Source: Ectocarpus siliculosus
Taxonomy: Eukaryota > Sar > Phaeophyceae > Ectocarpales > Ectocarpaceae
Direction of reading: 5' to 3'
Length of the DNA: 64,000 nt
NCBI GenBank assembly: GCA_000310025.1
Contig: FN649735.1
Coordinates: 4,249,955 to 4,313,954 of the forward strand
Each line of letters begins with the position of its first letter. Within the stretch, counting starts at the first letter, position 1. The notes under the pieces are model-generated. The model did not search any database and was not told the DNA's origin. It was given only the letters and a program-made list of their open reading frames with translations. Of this stretch, positions 58,030 through 64,000 are shown one piece after another. The translations under genes were made by a program, and so were the position numbers.

Positions 58030-58887
58030 GTTTCGGTTAAGCCGAAGGCTAGGTCAAGCATGTCTTCCTCGTCCTCGCTCGCCTCCGGCAGTTGGTCGAA
58101 CACCTCGTTTGACATTATCACGTGGCACGTAGAGCAAGCACAAACGCCCTCGCAAGCACCTGCAAAAATCACACCAAACGGAAATGTTGCTGACGAAAAA
58201 AGAAAATAGTCTGGCCTGTTCAAAAAACAGCTCCGCTTTTCAAGTGGCACAGGCTAGAAGGTGGCTACATCCAAAACAAGCAAACTAACTTTTGTCGTTT
58301 AAACCGACAAACAGCTAGACCTCCTCTGAATACTCGTTTGTTCTCCCTGCAGTCCGCGCAACCACTAGCGCCGTTTCTCAAAACGAACACATCGGTCGTA
58401 GATTTGACGGTCAACGAGGGACACACCATTTTTCTGAGGGAAGGGGAGCATCCAAACCAGCACCCGAAAACATGTACGATACATATCTACGAGACCAGCA
58501 GCAAGACAAACTCACGACGGCAGGCAATTCTTGAGCAACCGAGTAATCCGTGGAGCGGTGATGGCACGTCGCTCGTGTGACGCAGCGGGCAAGCTGCTTT
58601 GCGCTGTAGCATACGGTACGAGCCTCTACACATGAAGGTGACAACACGCGACGATACTACAATCGATACGATGGGTGGTTGCAATGGTCTACGGGCATTC
58701 TGAGTCAATTCAATGCTGTTTCGGATGAGTTGGGGAATACTTGATGCCGCAAGAACTGTGACGGAACCGCACCTTCCAAGTCGATCCCGTGCTTGTGCGC
58801 CACCCTCATGAGGTTCATGCCGCACTTGGCCGTCGTCTTCTTCAAGCCGTCCTTGTTCTCCCACGTTATCTGCACCCTGTAGCCCAT
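58030..58887 (-). CDS. adrenodoxin-type [2Fe-2S] ferredoxin, two exons, 3' end missing
   Basis: Minus-strand exons 58887-58773 (from ATG, phase 1 end) and 58159-58030 (phase 2 end at GTGAGT). They encode [20 protein letters not shown], then [20 protein letters not shown], then [20 protein letters not shown] and LTET. CxxxxxCxxC with GACEG...CSTCH and [14 protein letters not shown] are hallmarks of mitochondrial adrenodoxin-like ferredoxins, which pass electrons to Fe-S assembly or P450s. The fourth cluster ligand (SRLGCQ in the family) should be in the next exon, which is not visible within 2 kb downstream. An in-frame TAA lies just upstream of the ATG, so no presequence is encoded in this exon. 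A CTACAG acceptor inside the first codons could instead link to an upstream targeting exon. Either the gene has further exons, or the copy is truncated. Confidence 0.75.
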
Positions 58888-60955
58888 GGCGGTTTAGCAT
58901 GGACATGGTGAGGGTTATTCGAGTGTCCGAAGTTGCGACAGGTGTTGATACTGGTGTCCGAGATGCACGCACAATATCATATGATGGCTCCCACACTCCC
59001 TGCATAGTTTAACCGTTCGGTACGGATATTCAGCCACCGTGACGACGCTGGCAAGCTGGAAAAATGTCCGCCGCGGCCACCCCTTCCTCCGCTTTGAGCT
59101 CTGGAATACGATACGAGTCAAGAGTTCAGCCTGGGTCTCAAACCCTCGACTAACTTTTAGAGAAGCAGTCGATGTCAAGCCATTAGCGCTGGCAGACTAC
59201 AGCCTTAACGTTTTCGATTTTGGCTTCAAAAGTACTTGTTTCGCCCCGCTGCACTACCGAGTATTCTTCCTGCTCTACAAAACGGCGCAGCAACGAGGGG
59301 CATGTTGGGCACGATTGAACCGCATACCGCTCCCATAGCTGACACTATTGCGTAGCCCTAGAAACACTACAGACCTGCCTGAGACTGCAGAAATACCGGT
59401 TCGTGTCGTTGTCCTCTTACGTTTGCGCGTGCTCGAAGCCCTCTTCGTGATCCCCATGGCAAGCTGCAATTGCGGCACGAAAAGGTGCCAACGAAACGCA
59501 CGTGCGGCGGACGACAGCAGAGGTGAGGCTTGGGCGACGCGCTAACCCTAAGTACCCAAACTGAGACCTCTTGAGGTGTAGATGCGTTCATGTCTGCTAG
59601 AGTTCTATTGGGCGTGTATGCATATGTGTATGCATTACTGTATACACCGGTTGTCAGTCAAACCCCCTCTACTTTTCAATGTTGTTTCGGAAATAACAGA
59701 TGCTACAGAACCCAGTTGTTACCATAGGATTCAAAATACTTGAATACGACGACAAACGGCAGGCTTGCCAAGTCATCGCACCCCCGTGCTGTCGTTTTGC
59801 AGTTTAACCATTTCTCCATTGCACGTTCATCGCACAGGGGTGTGTTGACTCCGGACTGGTGCTATTAATACGGGCTTGCGATAAGACGCAAACATGCGGA
59901 TGATGCCGAGGTCTACAGCGGTGAAGAGGTTCTGTGTTGAACATCGGGGGCTGTCATGAGTGCAGCGAAGGAGCATTATTAATAGCTTCCTTCGGCGGCA
60001 AGGGTTTCTGTCGGCATAGACTATATCTTCAACAGCCGGCCATGAGTCGGCGCATCGCCAAGTGCTGTACGCTACACACAACCACGATACCGTTACAATG
60101 CAGCAGCAGCTGAGTACCGTCCCCTGCGGTACACAGTCTCACGCCACATGCGCCTACGAGCACATGCCTTTTCACAGAGTCATCATGTACATGATGTTTC
60201 GATGGTGTCAACATGCCTACATCGGGATGAGAATGGTGTATGCCGACTCCGGATACAAGCAGCCCATAAGCAACCCGTACCATGCGGTTCAATTCGAGTC
60301 GTCTGAACTGCCCCCATGGTCAAGTCCGACTTCCATTACTCAGCAGCCCGGTGGCAAAGATGCTGGGGCCTTTTCACATCCACTACCTTTCAGTTGAGTG
60401 GGTTCGCCAAACTGGTGCAAAACAGGAGCTGTTGTTGTCCTGAAAAGACCAACTAGCATAATACCACTGCCATAGTCCCTGTCACCACTGCCAGCTTCAG
60501 GACACGGTCTCGTCTACCTCTTGCGGTGGAAGAAATGCCCCGCCTTCGCTCCAAATGCTGCAACGCGGCGACGCTCGGTGCTGCGGCTGCTCTTGCTGCC
60601 GACGCTGCTGCTGCGGCGCCGCATCTCTCACGGCACTGCCGTGCAGCACCCTTCGCATTCCGAGACAACGCCCGAGAGGTCGCCGAGGTTGTTGTTCGCA
60701 GCAGGAGAGCTCCGAACGCCGCCATGCTTGGACAGAGAGAGGTTGTCAGCAGCAGTGAACCGCTGTGTTGTGTGTTGCACAACGCACCAAATCGCTGGAA
60801 GGGGCCCCGCGGATCGGATCGGAGTTGCATTGAGCAAAAATTCTGGTTCGGGGTGGTTCATCTCGTGGCTACTGCTGTGCTCAGCTCTCAGCCGCAGCAA
60901 GCAGCGAAGCCAACGCCGTCGGCTCAGGCAGGACAGCCAGCTCGGCGAAGCAGCC
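58888..60955. other. between divergent ferredoxin and PPR genes; promoter regions expected
   Basis: Contains ORFs up to 125 codons, none recognised (a 111-codon plus frame at 60062-60397 has no motif). Any ferredoxin targeting exon would lie in the 59-kb part. No promoter element can be singled out. Confidence 0.35.
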
Positions 60956-63900
60956 ATGCACCGTGCTGTGAGTATGCGGCTGCGCCCGCTACCTTGCCCG
61001 CCAAGGCTCTTGCTACGCCGTCTGGCTAGCGAGGCTTCGACGCCGGCACCACTCCTGCTGTCGGCTTGCCGCCGTCCCCTCCATCATCAGCAACCACTAC
61101 CGCGGTCAAGTGCAGTGAATGTCAGCCCATCCACTAGACGGCAGGCGAGAGACATCAGCTCGACCGCTCCCGCCTGGAAGGGGAGAAGAGGGGGCGCGTC
61201 TGCGCTGATGCCAAAGAGGTCCGGGCCCGTGCGGCGGAAGATTCCGGGTGCTGGCAAGAAGAAGAAACCTAAGGTGTGTTGTCTGACTGCATGCTCCAGT
61301 GCACATCTCTCAACACATGGTAAACACTGCTGCTTGTACCTGATTGCTTGCCATCCAACTTGCCGTGTACACATGTTCCCGCCGACGGCAGCATCCACTA
61401 AATTCCAGATTACCATTGCACGTAACCAGCAAAACTTGCCCCCCCGGGATGGAACACCCGGTACGACGTCTAACCTGTCACACTGCGGCTTCGACGGGCC
61501 TTTCCAAACGCCGCTTTCCAAAAGGTGCATGGCGCGCCCATGTCTCGGATCCACCGCGACCAGCGGCTGGAGGCGGATGGGAAGGCGCAGATGGAAGCTA
61601 TGAAGGCTATCTCGCCCGAAGACCGGGCTAAGTGAGTGGACGCAAGGAAGGAAAGAAACAAGCTGTTGGGGAAGGACCCTTGCTCGCAGTTCAAACCCGC
61701 AGCAGTACGGGATGCAACTCCTGCTCTTGAAGTGACATGTTTCAGAGAGGTTGGACAGCGGTGTTTGGCATCCATGCATGCATTCGGCGCATCTGCCCTC
61801 AGCAGCAGCGAGAATCGAACACGGGTGGAGCTGGAGAGTACGCACGTCCATATCATCCACGCTGTGAGAATAGAGCGCCTGGTGTTTTTAGTGTCTTGAA
61901 CAACTCAACTCTCCGACCCCGGGCCCCGCACTCGCTACTGCTGTACGTCTCCGCAGAGTGCAGGAGATGACCGAAGCCTTCATCAACACCCCGCTGGGTG
62001 CGCAAGACGACAGCATCAACGCGTTCCTCCGCCGGAAGGACCCGGACGCCATGATGCTCAACCTCGGCATGAGACTCTCGGATGACGACCACGCCATCGC
62101 CGGCGGCGGGAGCGGGGAGGGTAACCTACCGCTGTCCGCAGACTGCCCGTCACCCTCGCCGCTACTGCACGATGGAGTGGTAGATGCAACAGCAGCGGCG
62201 GCGGCGCCCGAGCCGCCGCCGAGCCGTGATACTCTACCGTTCCCGTCGCCGCAGCCGTCATCCCCATGGTCGCGCGAACCATCCGGCATGTACAGTAATT
62301 CCCCTGCCCCGCCGACACCGCCCTATCCCTACTCCTTGCCCTCGTCGATGATGCCTTACGGGGGCGAGGCCGGGATGGGGTCGCCGCGCGGCGGCGGCGG
62401 TGGGGGGGGAGGGGGCGCCGCAGAAGAGTTCAGTTTTCTGGTACGGACCCTCGGTGCTCACGGGAGGTTCGAGGAGGCTAGGTCTAGGGTAATTCCCGAG
62501 ATGAGACGGAGGGGAGTCACGCCGACCGAGCACACGTTCGCGTCGTTGCTTGCTGGCACTGCCATCGAGAGGGACCCAATCGCGGCGGAACAGGTGGGAC
62601 GAGTGACGGGGCTGACGGACAGTGGGGCGGATGATCACATGTCGTTGGGGGGGGGGGGGGGGCTGGCGTATACGAAGCAGCATCGCGTCGTTTTGTTTTT
62701 GGATTGGACGGTGTCGGTGAGGTTGGCGAAGCAGATACAGTCGGGGTTCGTGAAACAGTTTAAATGATGCTCGAAACGTTTGTATGCTGAAGCATGCAGC
62801 AATAACAGGACGACGCTCTTTTTAGCAATACTTGATGGCTCGCTCGTTTCGGAAGATGTATCACCGAAAATTGTATCCCAGGCTAATATAAAAAGGCCGT
62901 TGTGATTGAAAATGGCAGCGGGCTGTGGTTGACAACTTTGACGTTGACTTGCGAGTAGCCAAGGTGAAGTTTTGATGACGACTGGTCTTGTGTTATATAT
63001 TATTGCAGCGGTACAACGCTATCGCAGGGTCGGCGATCGTATGCCGCATCCCATCGCAGGCTGTTGAACTCCGAAAGCGTCTTGGCCATACTTGCTGCTG
63101 CGGCTGCTGCTGCTACTGCGGCTGCGGCTGCTGCGGCTGCTGGTGGTACTGTTCGTATATGGCTCACCATTGTTTTCTCTTCCCCGCTCCCACTCCACAA
63201 CCATGCAGGTCTGGTCGGAGATGGTGGAGGGGGGCATCAGGCCATCGGCCCACGCGTGGTGTTCACGCGTGAACGCCCACGCCAGGGCCGGCCGCATGCG
63301 GCGGGCTCTGAGTCTGGGCAAAGAGATGCGCGAGCAGGGCCACCCGTGGGACGTGGCGACGTACACCTCGCTCATCGCCGGCTCCACGCGCAAGCGAAAC
63401 TACTCGGGGTGAGAGAACGTACGCCTTTCAGACACAGAGCATTTCAGGCGCCATGGAGAAGAGATGGTGCCTGAAGTTAGCTTTAGGTGTTGCTGCCCCA
63501 ACCGTCCGTGTTGGATGGCTGACGCGTGCTCCTGGTATCACTAGCAGTTATACAATTGTCCTTTCAGGTCATTAGCGGTTGAGACAGGTCGAGCAGCCGT
63601 TCGTCTGTTTTCAAGCAGCTTTCGACCTGTTCAGAGCAGCGTTCGACGGTTTCACCTGAACAGACCGACTGAAAAATATGCCACTACATGTATATTTGGG
63701 AATATAGGGACCATTGTGATATTCGCATTTGTATGAAAATGTTCGTAATATTGACAAACAGGCTGGTACGTAGCCCAAACAGGGTGTACATAGTCCAAGC
63801 AGGGTGGTACATAGTCTAAACAGGGTACATAGTGATACATAGTCCAAAAAGCGTGGTACATAGTCTAAACAGGGTACATAGTGGTACATAGTCCATACAG

Positions 63901-64000
63901 GACATAGTCCGAACAGGGTGGTACATAGTCTTCCCCGCCACCTCCGTCTGTTTTGGGTTTTTGTTCAGGGCGTGGGGGCTGTGGAACGACATGGTTATCT
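60956..64000 (+). CDS. pentatricopeptide repeat (PPR) protein, 5' part, probably organelle-targeted
   Basis: Exons 60956-61273, 61525-61631, 61957-62593, 63209-63408 and 63969 to beyond 64000, joined in phases 0, 2, 0, 2 with GT-AG sites. The N-terminus (MHRAVSMRLRPLPCPPRLLL, then RRLASEAS) is Arg-rich and free of acidic residues for about 25 residues, as in mitochondrial presequences. Exon 2 and early exon 3 form a charged linker (HRDQRLEADGKAQMEAMKAI). Exon 3 has a disordered Pro/Ser stretch and a Gly run, then PPR helices FSFLVRTLGAHGRFEEARSR, PTEHTFASLLAGTAIER and onward. Exon 4 gives WSEMVEGGIRPSAHAWCSRV and ATYTSLIAGSTRKRN. Exon 5 starts AWGLWNDMV. Repeats of about 35 residues fit the P-class. 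Organelle RNA binding is the family role. The start is the first ATG whose frame enters exon 2 correctly. Confidence 0.75.
63763..63932 (+). repeat. ~20-bp minisatellite in PPR intron 4
   Basis: About eight imperfect units of GGTACATAGTCTAAACAGGG, some shortened. The minus-strand frame reads as Tyr/His/Leu-rich repeats, a by-product of the array. Confidence 0.8.

Noticed and set aside
60521-61603. 360-codon single-exon ORF
   Set aside because: Only its middle (from ATG 60956 to 61273) is coding in the PPR model. It then reads through a GT-AG intron, and the PPR exon at 61525 uses another frame.
63611-63889. Tyr/Leu-rich repeat protein on the minus strand
   Set aside because: It is the translation of the 20-bp minisatellite inside PPR intron 4.

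Overview
The window looks like nuclear DNA of a brown alga (Phaeophyceae, Ectocarpus-like), inferred from gene structure. Short coding exons of about 66-640 bp are separated by GT-AG introns of about 250-1200 bp. Predicted products include class-3 lipases, a carbohydrate-type sulfotransferase, a PPR protein and an adrenodoxin-type ferredoxin. Much of the remaining sequence is repeats. There are two 100-N assembly gaps. No species assignment can be proven without a search.

Layout. 0-3 kb: the 3' part of a dead LINE (reverse transcriptase, 3' UTR, CAA tail) plus an inverted fragment of the same tail. 7.05-10.47 kb (+): a class-3 lipase gene (lipase A) whose six exons join with consistent phases. 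14.2-17.85 kb (-): a multi-exon sulfotransferase with a P-loop-like exon and a C-terminal TERSDE-type exon. 18.3-20.7 kb: a cluster of inverted-repeat elements: a long-armed inverted repeat around gap 1, a TTAA-flanked piggyBac-like MITE and a fold-back element. 22.0-23.3 kb: a broken Cys-motif (DUF6729-like) gene. 23.98-24.71 kb (+): the last two exons of a UAP56/Sub2-type DEAD-box helicase, with an altered motif VI. 27.3-28.8 kb: eroded unknown ORFs. 30.3-43.45 kb (-): dispersed exons that look like one secreted, Pro/Thr-rich, N-glycosylated protein with a Cys-rich CPCC module. One of its introns holds a duplicated minisatellite element, and one of those copies carries a TA-flanked DNA transposon whose empty site is preserved in the other copy. 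44.6-46.4 kb: a pogo/Tigger-like element with perfect 24-bp terminal inverted repeats. 47.5-52.4 kb (-): a second lipase (lipase B), paralogous to A, inverted and sharing every intron position. 54.3-55.3 kb: an apparently false gap caused by two overlapping poor-quality contig ends. 58.0-58.9 kb (-): two exons of a mitochondrial-type [2Fe-2S] ferredoxin. 60.96-64.0 kb (+): the 5' part of a PPR protein with an arginine-rich presequence, running off the window.

The genes do not form one pathway. The sulfotransferase and the mucin-like protein would fit cell-wall or secretory functions, and the PPR protein and ferredoxin organelle functions. The lipase pair probably arose by duplication with inversion. 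All exon joins were made by eye from splice signals, phase and paralogue comparison, so 5' ends and UTRs are mostly open.
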